From Paenarthrobacter histidinolovorans (lineage in GTDB: Bacteria > Actinomycetota > Actinomycetes > Actinomycetales > Micrococcaceae): DNA of 64,000 nucleotides. This document shows positions 1 to 8,095 of the stretch, one piece after another. The stretch lies in assembly GCF_014647595.1 (NCBI RefSeq), contig NZ_BMPM01000008.1, positions 148,533 to 212,532 on the forward strand, written 5' to 3'. The notes beneath the pieces were generated by a model. The model was not told where the DNA came from. It saw only the letters and a program-made list of their open reading frames with translations, and searched no databases. Made by a program: the position numbers and the translations under genes. Position 1 is the first letter of the stretch. Each line of letters begins with the position of its first letter.

Positions 1-2
1 CG

Positions 3-1142
3 GCGCTTCCTTACGGCGGCGAACTCGTCGACAACTACCTTGCTCCATTGGCTGCCATTCCGGCGATCGCTTCCCGGCTCCAGACAGGAGCCAGGGTTCT
101 CGCGGTCACCCGGAGGGGCTTGGACAAGACCCAAGGACGCAAGCGCGACACGACCCCCTTTGTGGTCCGCGTTCAAGATACCGCGGGGGAGGTACGCGAC
201 GTCACCGTTTCGGCGGTTATCGATGCCTCAGGGACATGGTCCAGGCCCAATCCTCTGGGCACTTCGGGTTTGCCGGCCATCGGTGAGGATGGTGCCGCAG
301 ACCGGATCTCATCATCCCTTCCTGACGTCTCAGGGCGGGACAGGCATTCCTTCGCTGGAGGCCGGGTCCTGGTGGTCGGAGCTGGGCACTCGGCAGCGAA
401 TACTCTCATCAACCTTGCCGAACTGGCCAAGGAAGAGCCGGGCACACGCATTCTTTGGGCTGTCCGGGGAGGCTCGGCAGAGAAGACCTACGGTGGAGGT
501 GACGCCGATGGCCTGCCTGCACGCGGACAACTTGGTTCCCGTCTTCGCCGCCTGGTCGAGGCCGGCACGATAGAACTCCACACGGACTTTAGTATCAGTT
601 CGCTGGCTGATTCCGAGCACGGCGTGACCGTCACATCCGGTGACGGACGGGCACTCGTGGCAGACGTCGTCGTACCCTGCACGGGCTTCCGCCCTGACCT
701 GGACATGCTCCGGGAGCTGCGCCTTGACCTGGACCCGGCTGTTGAGGCGCCCACGGAACTGGGGCCGCTGATCGACCCCGAGTTCCACTCGTGCGGCACT
801 GTTCCGCCGCACGGCGCAAGGGTTCTCGCGCACACGGAGAAGGACTTCTACATTGTCGGCATGAAGTCCTATGGCCGTGCTCCGACGTTCCTTTTGGCTA
901 CGGGCTACGAGCAGGTCCGCTCCGTGGCTGCGGCGCTGGCAGGGGATCGCGCGGCAGCTGACACCGTGCACTTGGAGCTGCCGGAGACCGGAGTCTGCTC
1001 CTCCGACGCTGGTACCAGCTGCGACGTTCCTGCAGTTGCTCTTGCGTCGGCGGAGGATGATTCCAGCAGTTGCTGCTCAGCGCCAGAGCCGGTGCTCATC
1101 GGCATTCCGACAGGTCTCGCCCACGGTCGTTCCGGAGTGTAG
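3..1142 (+). CDS. FAD/NAD(P)-dependent flavoprotein oxidoreductase, ArsO-like (5' end outside window)
   Basis: The reading frame is open from the first bases (ALPYGGELVDNYLAPLAAIP...), so the N-terminus with the FAD-binding Rossmann motif lies outside the window. A second nucleotide-binding motif, VLVVGAGHSAANTL, is visible and fits the NADPH site of flavin-containing monooxygenase-like enzymes; the later segment VVPCTGFRPDLDML is typical of this fold. The C-terminal 60 residues are Cys-rich (GVCSSDAGTSC, SSSCCSAPEP), which is unusual for the family and could bind a soft metal or metalloid. Similar actinobacterial proteins are found beside arsenic-resistance genes, but no ars gene is visible here. 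The substrate is unknown; the ArsO-like label is an inference. Confidence 0.7.
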   Translation, partial: ALPYGGELVDNYLAPLAAIPAIASRLQTGARVLAVTRRGLDKTQGRKRDTTPFVVRVQDTAGEVRDVTVSAVIDASGTWSRPNPLGTSGLPAIGEDGAADRISSSLPDVSGRDRHSFAGGRVLVVGAGHSAANTLINLAELAKEEPGTRILWAVRGGSAEKTYGGGDADGLPARGQLGSRLRRLVEAGTIELHTDFSISSLADSEHGVTVTSGDGRALVADVVVPCTGFRPDLDMLRELRLDLDPAVEAPTELGPLIDPEFHSCGTVPPHGARVLAHTEKDFYIVGMKSYGRAPTFLLATGYEQVRSVAAALAGDRAAADTVHLELPETGVCSSDAGTSCDVPAVALASAEDDSSSCCSAPEPVLIGIPTGLAHGRSGV

Positions 1143-1163
1143 CCGCTGCGGCCTTCAACTGAG

Positions 1164-2030
1164 TCAGGCGCTGACCGTATTCCGTTCCCTGTAGGCGTCC
1201 GCTGCGTAGACGCCGAGGACGCGCACTTCTGTTGTGAAGAACTCCAATTCCTCCAACGCCCGGCGCAGACGGGCATCCTCGGGGTGCCCCTCCACATCGG
1301 ACAGGAACATGGTCGCCGCGAACTCGTCGCCCACCATGTAGCTCTCCAAACGGGTCATGTTGAGGCCGTTGGTCGCGAAACCACCCAGTGCCTTATAGAG
1401 GGCCGAGGGAACGTTGCGGACCCGGAAGACGAAGCTGGTGATCGCAGGACCGGGCAGTTCTTCCTTCGTGGGAAGTTCGCGTTCCCGAGCCAGCACAACA
1501 AAGCGGGTGGTGTTGCTTGGGTTGTCTTCGACGCCGGAGGCCAGCACGTCCAGTCCGTACAGTTGGGCGGCAAGCGGCGGAGCCAGCGAAAGCTTGCGGG
1601 GATCGTTCCACTCCCTGACTTCGCGGGCTGAGCCCGCCGTGTCGCCGGCTATGACGGGCTTGAGTCCGGCTTCGCGGATGATCCTGCGGCATTGACCCAA
1701 GGCGTGGATGTGGCTGTGGACCTCAGTGGCGTCCTCCATGGTGCTGCCTGGTATTCCCATCAGGTCAAAGTGGATGGGCAGGAAGTACTCGCCGACGATC
1801 TGGAGTTTTGATTGGGGGAGGAGTACGTGGATGTCGGCCACTCGTCCAGCGATGGAGTTCTCGATCGGGATCATGGCCAGATCGACATCTCCACTGGAGA
1901 CCAGTTCAAACGCGTCCTCAAAGCTGGCGCAAGGCACGCTTTCAAGCTCGGGGAACATTTCCTTGCACGCGAGATCCGAATTGGCTCCGGGCTCACCTTG
2001 GTACGCAATCTTCTGGGCCATGCTGCTCAT
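1164..2030 (-). CDS. pheA: Prephenate dehydratase
   Basis: Converts prephenate to phenylpyruvate with loss of water and CO2 in phenylalanine biosynthesis. The 288 residues comprise a periplasmic-binding-fold catalytic domain (IAYQGEPGANSDLAC near the start; MIPIENSIAGRV; the conserved NTTRF motif near residue 175) and a C-terminal ACT domain (TSFVFRVRNVPSALYKAL, then NMTRLESYMV) that normally binds phenylalanine for feedback inhibition. There is no chorismate mutase domain, so it is the monofunctional form usual in actinobacteria. The frame is open further upstream to 2198, but the homologous part starts at the ATG at 2030 (MSSMAQKIAYQG); a second ATG lies at 2021, and neither has a strong ribosome site. 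Divergent from the MepB-like gene. Confidence 0.95.
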   Translation of the reverse strand: MSSMAQKIAYQGEPGANSDLACKEMFPELESVPCASFEDAFELVSSGDVDLAMIPIENSIAGRVADIHVLLPQSKLQIVGEYFLPIHFDLMGIPGSTMEDATEVHSHIHALGQCRRIIREAGLKPVIAGDTAGSAREVREWNDPRKLSLAPPLAAQLYGLDVLASGVEDNPSNTTRFVVLARERELPTKEELPGPAITSFVFRVRNVPSALYKALGGFATNGLNMTRLESYMVGDEFAATMFLSDVEGHPEDARLRRALEELEFFTTEVRVLGVYAADAYRERNTVSA

Positions 2031-2126
2031 GGTTACACGGTGAGCGCCCGGCAACCCAACCGCGTCCAACCAGTGACTGGACAAGCGGCAGCAATCGTCG
2101 CTTTTTGTGGCCGGTAGGGTTCGAAG

Positions 2127-2648
2127 GTGAACTTCCACGCCTTTGAACGCTTCGTAGCCCGGCAGCCGCTTCCCGATGATTCCCTCGGGGTTGTCCACGC
2201 CGAAGAGCAGAACAGTGACTATGAATCCGGAGTTGCGTTGATCGCCGGGGAGCAGTGGCGCATCCGGACTGCACGGATCACACCGACCAAGCCGGGGGCC
2301 TTTGTGGCGGTGTGGAAGCGGGACGACAATGGTTCGACCCGCCCCTTCACCGTTGAGGAGTCGTTGTCGGGCCTGCTCGTCTTTGTGGAGGACCGTGGAG
2401 AGGACCGTGCAGGGGGCAGGGAGCGGTTCGGTGCATTCCGGTTCACCCCTGAACAGTTGATCTCACTGGGCTATGTCAGCTCCGGCCCGCGTTCGGGCAA
2501 GCGCGGATTCCGTGTCTATCCATCGTGGTGCACGGATTTGAATCCCCAGGCGTTGCGGACCCAGCGCGGACAGGCCGCTGCGTTCGTCGAGTTCCCGTCG
2601 ACGTGCGCAGCGAGCCCTGCCGCGCTGCTCGGCACAGCTAGCCGTTGA
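2127..2648 (+). CDS. MepB family protein
   Basis: A 173-residue soluble protein of the MepB family, named after a gene in the staphylococcal mepRAB efflux locus; its biochemical function is unknown. The family pattern is visible: a central WRIRTARITPTKPGAFVAVW segment, GLLVFVEDR, FRFTPEQLISLGYVS and the conserved GKRGFRVYPSW near residue 125. The start is a GTG. Its 3' end overlaps the 3' end of the convergent aldehyde dehydrogenase gene by 11 bp. No efflux pump gene is next to it, so the mep context is absent. The family assignment is firm; no function can be given. Confidence 0.85.
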   Translation: MNFHAFERFVARQPLPDDSLGVVHAEEQNSDYESGVALIAGEQWRIRTARITPTKPGAFVAVWKRDDNGSTRPFTVEESLSGLLVFVEDRGEDRAGGRERFGAFRFTPEQLISLGYVSSGPRSGKRGFRVYPSWCTDLNPQALRTQRGQAAAFVEFPSTCAASPAALLGTASR

Positions 2649-4050
2649 TGACCTGGGGGACGCCGAGTGCCTTGAGGCCTTCGGCGCCAAACTCCAGGCC
2701 GTAGCCGGACTGCTTTGCGCCACCGAACGGGACACGGGGGTCCACAGCGCCATGCTTGTTGATCCACACGGTGCCGGCCTGGATCCGTGAGGCGACTTCG
2801 CGTGCGGCACTCACGTCGGAGGACCAGACCGAGGCGCCGAGTCCGACGTCGAGCGCGTTCGCCTTGGCGACCGCCTCGTCAACGGTGCTGTACTTGATGA
2901 TCGGCAGTGCGGGTCCGAACTGTTCCTCGGCCACCAGCGGGTTGTCGTTATCGATATCGGCCACCAGCGTAGTGGGGTAGAAGTTGCCCGGCTGATCGGC
3001 GTCCGGGTTGCCGCCGAGCAGGATGCGTGCACCGGAATCGCGAGCGGCATCCACCAGCCGGGCCACGATGTCGTACTGCTGGCGGTTCTGCAGCGGCCCG
3101 AGAACGTTGTTCTCATCCAGCCCGTTGCCCATGGGCATCGCCGCAGCCACGGCCGCCAGCTCAGAGCAGACAGCCTCGTACTGGGACTCGTGGACGTACA
3201 GCCGCTTCAGGGCGGCACAGGTCTGGCCGGTGTTGATGAACGCGCCCCAGAACAGGCCCTCGGCGATTGCCTTGGGGTCGGAATCGGGCAGGACGATGCC
3301 GGCGTCGTTGCCACCGAGTTCCAGCGTGAGTCGCTTGACGGTATCGGCGGACGAGCGAATGATTGCCCTGCCCGTGGCGGTGGAGCCGGTGAACATGACC
3401 TTGCCGATGGCGTCGTGCGAGGCCAGCGCTTCGCCCACGTCGCGGCCGCCCGAGACTACGGACAGCAGTCCTTCGGGAAGCTCTTCGTTAATGATCGCGG
3501 CGAGCGCCAGCACAGACAGCGGGGTGTACTCGGAGGGCTTGACCACCACGGCGTTGCCCATGCGCAGTGCCGGGGCGATTTGCCAGACGGTGATCATCAT
3601 GGGCCAGTTCCATGGGCCGATGGCACCGACGACGCCGATGGGCCGGTAGTGCAGTTCGGCGTGGGTTTCGCCGTCGTCCACTACCGTCTCGGGGTCCAGT
3701 GGCGTCGCAGCCGTGGCGCGAAGCCACGCGGCGCAGGCGCCGACTTCGAAGCGGGCATTCGGGCCGTTCAGCGGCTTGCCCTGCTCGCGCGAGAGCAGTT
3801 GGGCGAGTTCTTCAGCGGAACGCTCGACGGCGTCGGCTGCTTTCATGAGCGCAGCTGACCTGGCGTCGTGGCCCAAGGCAGCCCAGGCCGGTTGGGCGGC
3901 AGCGGCGGCATCAACCGCGCGCTGGAGGTCCTCAACGCTATGAACGGGCGCATCGCCTACAGCCTCGCCCGTAGCGGGGTCGAAAATGGTGCGGCGGTCT
4001 TGGCCGGGGGCCGGGGTGATCGAGGCCAGCAGGGCGTCGTAAGTCTCCAT
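2638..4050 (-). CDS. NAD(P)+-dependent aldehyde dehydrogenase
   Basis: Oxidises an aldehyde to the acid. The 470 residues span the whole ALDH superfamily fold: GPWNWPMMITVWQIAPAL with the oxyanion Asn, VVVKPSEYTPLS for coenzyme binding, the GSTATG turn, the general base in LELGGNDAGIVL, the catalytic Cys in NTGQTCAALKRL, and the C-terminal EEQFGPALPI and PFGGAKQSGYG motifs. All catalytic residues are present. ATG 4050 is chosen because GGAG sits 7 nt ahead; a GTG in frame at 4125 would add 25 residues. The class is closest to succinate-semialdehyde/betaine-aldehyde type enzymes but the substrate cannot be read from sequence. Transcribed divergently from the LysE exporter. Confidence 0.93.
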   Translation of the reverse strand: METYDALLASITPAPGQDRRTIFDPATGEAVGDAPVHSVEDLQRAVDAAAAAQPAWAALGHDARSAALMKAADAVERSAEELAQLLSREQGKPLNGPNARFEVGACAAWLRATAATPLDPETVVDDGETHAELHYRPIGVVGAIGPWNWPMMITVWQIAPALRMGNAVVVKPSEYTPLSVLALAAIINEELPEGLLSVVSGGRDVGEALASHDAIGKVMFTGSTATGRAIIRSSADTVKRLTLELGGNDAGIVLPDSDPKAIAEGLFWGAFINTGQTCAALKRLYVHESQYEAVCSELAAVAAAMPMGNGLDENNVLGPLQNRQQYDIVARLVDAARDSGARILLGGNPDADQPGNFYPTTLVADIDNDNPLVAEEQFGPALPIIKYSTVDEAVAKANALDVGLGASVWSSDVSAAREVASRIQAGTVWINKHGAVDPRVPFGGAKQSGYGLEFGAEGLKALGVPQVING

Positions 4051-4212
4051 TGGTACTCCGCTCGGGTAGTAAGTCTTGGCGGCCAGTAAGGCGCGCGGCG
4101 ATGTTTCCAGTGTGGTCGGCGTCACCTCAAAGGGCCTTGTCGATGAACGAACGGCCCTTGACGGGAAGCGAACGCTTTCGCCGGAGGCTGGGAGACCCTC
4201 ATAATCGACCTT

Positions 4213-4863
4213 GTGACTCTTGCTTCCCTCGCAGCGTTTGCCGGTCTCTGCCTTGTCCTTTCAGTGACCCCTGGGCCGGACACATTCCTGGTCCTGCGTA
4301 TCGCGTTGAACAGGCCCAGTGCTGGCATTGCTGCAGCCGCCGGGTCTGCACTTGGCGCGATCGCCTGGGCAGCCTTGGTGGGTGTTGGCCTCGCCGCCAT
4401 CCTGGAGCAGTCAGCGGAACTCTTCCGTTGGGTCAAGATCGCAGGCGGCCTGTACTTGCTGTATTTGGGGGTTTCTTCGTTCATCAAATCCCGCAAGGCA
4501 GCAAAAGCCGCAAAGCTTGGAGCTGAAGGAGCGGGCTCCAATGAACCGCTTCCGTACAGCCGGCTCTCGGCACTGGGGGCCGGCGCGCTCTCAACGCTGC
4601 TGAACCCCAAGGTTGGCCTGTTCTACCTGGCCGTGGTTCCGCAGTTCATCCCGCACGGCGGCGACACCATGGGCACCTCTCTCATTCTGGGCATGGTGGT
4701 GGCCGTCATCGCCTTCGCATATCTCTCGATGATCGCCGTGGTGGCCTTCAAGGCCATGCGGTGGCTCAAGCGCCCCAAGGTGAGTACCGTCGTCGAGCGT
4801 GTCAGCAGTGGCGTGATCGCCGGGCTGGGCGTCGGCGTGGTGGCGTCGGGCGCAACCAGCTAA
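4213..4863 (+). CDS. LysE/RhtB family amino-acid exporter
   Basis: A 216-residue inner-membrane exporter with about six hydrophobic segments. The N-terminal LysE signature is clear (LVLSVTPGPDTFLVLRIAL), followed by GSALGAIAWAALVGVGLAAIL and, in the second half, STLLNPKVGLFYLAVVPQFI, which contains the conserved NPK motif. Members export lysine, arginine, threonine, homoserine or related metabolites; the substrate here is unknown. GTG start at 4213. Its stop codon overlaps that of the convergent TetR gene by 4 bp, leaving no room for a terminator between them. Confidence 0.9.
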   Translation: MTLASLAAFAGLCLVLSVTPGPDTFLVLRIALNRPSAGIAAAAGSALGAIAWAALVGVGLAAILEQSAELFRWVKIAGGLYLLYLGVSSFIKSRKAAKAAKLGAEGAGSNEPLPYSRLSALGAGALSTLLNPKVGLFYLAVVPQFIPHGGDTMGTSLILGMVVAVIAFAYLSMIAVVAFKAMRWLKRPKVSTVVERVSSGVIAGLGVGVVASGATS

Positions 4864-5498
4864 GCCACAAGCAGCGCCAGATAATTGTCCAACTGCCCCG
4901 CGAGGTCCTGCGAGAAATGCTCGTCGGGGGACAGGGCGGCGACGATCTGCGCGCCCAGCATCATGTTCAGCAGGTGATCGGCGACGGCGGCGTCTCCGAT
5001 GGGGGTGGCGACCTCGCCGGCCGCCCGGGCTGCTGCGCAGTGGGCCGTGATGGTGGTGTGCCACTGGCTCATGGACTCGCTGTGGAGGGTTGCCATGTGG
5101 GCGTCGTTGAGTGCCTTCTGCCAAAACGGGATGACGATACGGGCCTCGTTGACGCGTTCCTCGTCCAGGGGCAGGACTTCGGCGCAGAACGCACGGAGGG
5201 CCGCCACTCCTGAGAGGCCCTCTGTCATGGCGGTGATGCGCTGGTTGGTCCGGTTGAACACGTGCCCGAAAGCGGATGTCAGCAGCAGGTCCTTGGTGGG
5301 GAAGTAGGGCTTGAGGGCGCCGTTGGCGAAGCCTGCTTCCTCTGCTATTTCCCGCATGGTGGCGCCTTCCATGCCGAGCCTTGCGATGATCCGCCACGTT
5401 GCATCCACCAGTTCGAGGCGTCGTTGATCGTGGTCCACAATCTTTGGCACTGGCTGGGCTCCCGGAAAAATAATTGGCGGAAAGGTCTTGTGACCCAT
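4860..5498 (-). CDS. TetR/AcrR family transcriptional regulator, probable regulator of the amine oxidase gene
   Basis: A 212-residue regulator. Residues 27-75 form the TetR DNA-binding domain (ELVDATWRIIARLGMEG, ATMREIAEEAGFANGALKPYFPTKDLLL). The C-terminal part (VLPLDEERVNEARIVIPFW...) resembles the BetI-like ligand domain seen in regulators of amine or choline catabolism. It is divergent from the copper amine oxidase, with a 75-bp gap holding a 26-bp palindrome at 5511-5536 (AT-rich, unlike its surroundings). The likely reading is a repressor of itself and of the amine oxidase, released by an amine or aldehyde; this is inferred from position and operator, not shown. Confidence 0.9.
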   Translation of the reverse strand: MGHKTFPPIIFPGAQPVPKIVDHDQRRLELVDATWRIIARLGMEGATMREIAEEAGFANGALKPYFPTKDLLLTSAFGHVFNRTNQRITAMTEGLSGVAALRAFCAEVLPLDEERVNEARIVIPFWQKALNDAHMATLHSESMSQWHTTITAHCAAARAAGEVATPIGDAAVADHLLNMMLGAQIVAALSPDEHFSQDLAGQLDNYLALLVA

Positions 5499-5510
5499 CT
5501 TACGTTTTGG

Positions 5511-5536
5511 TTATTCTCTACATCTATAGAAAATAA
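5511..5536. promoter_or_regulatory. Inverted repeat, probable TetR operator
   Basis: TTATTCTCTA (5511-5520) and TAGAAAATAA (5527-5536) are inverted copies that match at 9 of 10 positions around the 6-bp centre CATCTA. The element lies between the divergent TetR gene (start 5498) and the amine oxidase gene (start 5574), and its AT-richness stands out in GC-rich DNA, so it probably overlaps both promoters. Confidence 0.65.
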
Positions 5537-5573
5537 ATTCCGACCCATCATAGGTCCCGGACAAGAGGCAGCC

Positions 5574-7550
5574 ATGACGCCCACAGCAACTGAGACAGTC
5601 GCCACCGAGGAAGCCCAGTACCGCCTGGCCACGGGCGCCGAGATCTCCGAGGTCCAGGCAATCCTGCAGGCCGCCGGACACCTCGGTTCCGAAAAGCGAA
5701 TCGCCTACCTCGGGTTGGTTGATCCTTCGCGCGGCACCACGGAGCGCGAGCGCCGCTTCCGCGTCTTCATCCACGACATTTCCGGCGGGGCACCCACGGA
5801 TGTCCTTGTTTCGGTGACGCGAGGCCAGATCCTCGCCGCCGTCGAACTGGACACCAAAGTCTCCGGCGAACTGCCGGTCCTTGAGGAAGAGTTTGAGGTT
5901 GTGGAGACGCTCCTGGCAACGGACGAGCGTTGGCTCGCCGCGCTCGCCGACCGGAACCTGGACGTTGAAAAGGTCCGCGTCGCTCCGTTGTCCGCCGGCG
6001 TCTTTGAATACGCCGAAGAGAAAGGCCGCCGCATCCTCCGCGGCCTGGCCTTCGTGCAGGACTTCCCAGAGGACAGCGCCTGGGCCCACCCTGTCGATGG
6101 GCTGGTGGCGTATGTGGACGTGGTCAACAAGGAAGTCACCCAGGTCATTGATCTCGGCGTCATGCCCATCCCGGCAGAACACGGCAATTACACGGATCCT
6201 GAACTCACCGGACCGCTCCGCACCACCCAGAAGCCCATCAGCATCACCCAGCCCGAAGGTCCGAGCTTTACGGTCACCGGCGGTAATCATGTCGAGTGGG
6301 AAAAGTGGAGCGTGGACGTCGGCTTCGACGTTCGCGAAGGAGTGGTCCTCCACAACCTTGCCTTCCAGGACGGCGAGAAGAAGCGGCCCATCATCAACCG
6401 CGCTTCCATCGCCGAGATGGTGGTTCCCTACGGTGATCCTTCGCCCATCCGTTCCTGGCAGAACTACTTCGACACTGGCGAATACCTCGTGGGCCAGTAC
6501 GCCAACTCTCTGGAACTGGGCTGCGACTGCCTGGGCGACATCACCTACCTCAGCCCGGTCATCAGCGACGCTTTCGGCAACCCCCGCGAAATCCGCAACG
6601 GCATCTGCATGCACGAGGAAGACTGGGGCATCCTCTCCAAGCACTCCGACCTCTGGACCGGCATCAACTACACCCGCCGCAACCGCCGCCTGGTGATCTC
6701 CTTCTTCACCACCATCGGTAACTACGACTACGGCTTCTACTGGTACCTCTACCTGGACGGCACCATCGAATTCGAAGCCAAGGCCACCGGCGTCGTGTTC
6801 ACGTCCGCGTTCCCCGAGGGCGGCTCGGACAACATCTCGCAACTGGCACCCGGCCTCGGCGCACCGTTCCACCAGCACCTCTTCAGTGCCCGCCTGGACA
6901 TGGCCATCGACGGCCTCACCAACCGTGTGGAGGAAGAGGACGTGGTCCGTCAGGCCATGGGCGAAGGGAACGAGCGCGGCAATGCGTTCTCCCGCAAGCG
7001 CACGGTCTTGGCCAAGGAGTCGGAGGCTGTCCGGGAAGCCGATGCCCGCGCGGGCAGGACGTGGATCATTTCCAACCCGGAGTCCAGGAATCGTCTGGGT
7101 GAGCCGGTCGGCTACAAGCTCCATTCCGAGAACCAGCCCACGTTGCTGGCCGATCCTGGCTCCTCCATCGCGAAGCGCGCGGCTTTCGCCACCAAGGACG
7201 TGTGGGTCACCCGCTACGCCGACGACGAGCGCTACCCCACGGGCGACTTCGTGAACCAGCACTCAGGCGGCGCCGGGTTGCCCGCTTACGTTGCCCAGGA
7301 CCGGGACATTGACGGCCAGGACATCGTCCTCTGGCACACGTTCGGCCTCACGCACTTCCCGCGCGTGGAGGACTGGCCGATCATGCCCGTGGACACCGTT
7401 GGCTTCAAGCTCCGCCCCGAGGGCTTCTTCGACCGCAGCCCTGTGTTGGATGTGCCGGCGAACGCCTCCGGCTCAAGCTGCCACAGTGGGTCCGCCTCCG
7501 GTGAAGCAGCCGATGACGGGCACGGCGAAGCCGCCGGGCACTGCCACTAG
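5574..7550 (+). CDS. Copper-containing primary amine oxidase
   Basis: Oxidatively deaminates a primary amine (of the phenethylamine, tyramine or histamine type) to aldehyde, ammonia and H2O2. The 658 residues match the Arthrobacter amine oxidase fold. The topaquinone precursor is Tyr384 in NYDYG, the catalytic base Asp300 in YFDTGEYLVG, and the copper ligands are His433 and His435 (HQH) and His594 (LTHFPRVEDW). The ATG at 5574 has AGAGG 6 nt ahead; the open frame further upstream runs back through the regulator and is not coding. The last 30 residues form an unusual Cys/His/Gly-rich tail (SSCHSGSA ... GHGEAAGHCH) absent from the textbook enzymes. Followed after 2 bp by a small His-containing membrane protein, probably cotranscribed. 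Confidence 0.95.
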   Translation: MTPTATETVATEEAQYRLATGAEISEVQAILQAAGHLGSEKRIAYLGLVDPSRGTTERERRFRVFIHDISGGAPTDVLVSVTRGQILAAVELDTKVSGELPVLEEEFEVVETLLATDERWLAALADRNLDVEKVRVAPLSAGVFEYAEEKGRRILRGLAFVQDFPEDSAWAHPVDGLVAYVDVVNKEVTQVIDLGVMPIPAEHGNYTDPELTGPLRTTQKPISITQPEGPSFTVTGGNHVEWEKWSVDVGFDVREGVVLHNLAFQDGEKKRPIINRASIAEMVVPYGDPSPIRSWQNYFDTGEYLVGQYANSLELGCDCLGDITYLSPVISDAFGNPREIRNGICMHEEDWGILSKHSDLWTGINYTRRNRRLVISFFTTIGNYDYGFYWYLYLDGTIEFEAKATGVVFTSAFPEGGSDNISQLAPGLGAPFHQHLFSARLDMAIDGLTNRVEEEDVVRQAMGEGNERGNAFSRKRTVLAKESEAVREADARAGRTWIISNPESRNRLGEPVGYKLHSENQPTLLADPGSSIAKRAAFATKDVWVTRYADDERYPTGDFVNQHSGGAGLPAYVAQDRDIDGQDIVLWHTFGLTHFPRVEDWPIMPVDTVGFKLRPEGFFDRSPVLDVPANASGSSCHSGSASGEAADDGHGEAAGHCH

Positions 7551-7552
7551 CC

Positions 7553-7990
7553 ATGGCGATCACTGCCGGACGGGTCCGTGCACGCGGACCCGTCCTCCAT
7601 CCCCGCATCTGCGCGGCGCTGACAGCCGTTTCCTGCGCCGTGCATCTGTGGCTCGCGGCCTCGGGGCACCACGACGCCTGGCTGGGCATCCTCATGATCG
7701 GCCTGGCTGCAGTCTGCATTCCGTGCACCGTCCATATTTGGCGCCACAGCAGGGTGGGCGCGCTCCATCAAGTGACCATCTCCGCCCTCGCCATGGTGGG
7801 ACTGCACGCCGTCCTGCTGCTCGGCGCGAGCGGTGCCGGACACGCACACGGCGGCAGCCCGGCGTCGAACGTTGTTGATACGGCCGGGGCAGCGCAACTG
7901 CTGCTGGTGATCGGACTGGAAATCACGACGGCGTTGCTCGCCGCTACGCTGGTGGCGCGCCTCCGCCGTCGGGTGGCTGTGGCGTCCTGA
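7553..7990 (+). CDS. Small four-helix membrane protein, probably cotranscribed with the amine oxidase
   Basis: A 145-residue protein with about four hydrophobic helices (around residues 18-36, 43-60, 72-93 and 108-132) and a basic C-terminus (RLRRRVAVAS). Histidines sit at helix ends (HLWLAASGHHDAW, HIWRHSRVGALH, GAGHAHGGS), a pattern that could bind a metal. It begins 2 bp after the amine oxidase stop codon, so translational coupling is likely. No named family is recognised. A role in copper supply to the amine oxidase is a guess from position and the His pattern. Confidence 0.75.
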   Translation: MAITAGRVRARGPVLHPRICAALTAVSCAVHLWLAASGHHDAWLGILMIGLAAVCIPCTVHIWRHSRVGALHQVTISALAMVGLHAVLLLGASGAGHAHGGSPASNVVDTAGAAQLLLVIGLEITTALLAATLVARLRRRVAVAS

Positions 7991-8095
7991 CCCACCGCCG
8001 GCCGCCGAAGTGGCCCATCTTTGCCGCAGCAAAGTCCGGAGTTCAGGCAAAAGGGACCGGCCCGGGAGGCCAAAGAAGGGCCAAAACGACAAGGG

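Noticed and set aside
5262..5573. N-terminal extension of the amine oxidase frame by 104 codons
   Set aside because: It runs through the regulator gene and operator; the enzyme's conserved N-terminus and ribosome site fit ATG 5574.
5511..7262. A 583-codon open frame on the strand opposite the amine oxidase
   Set aside because: It is the antisense of a fully motif-supported gene, caused by codon bias in GC-rich DNA; its translation has no recognisable motif.
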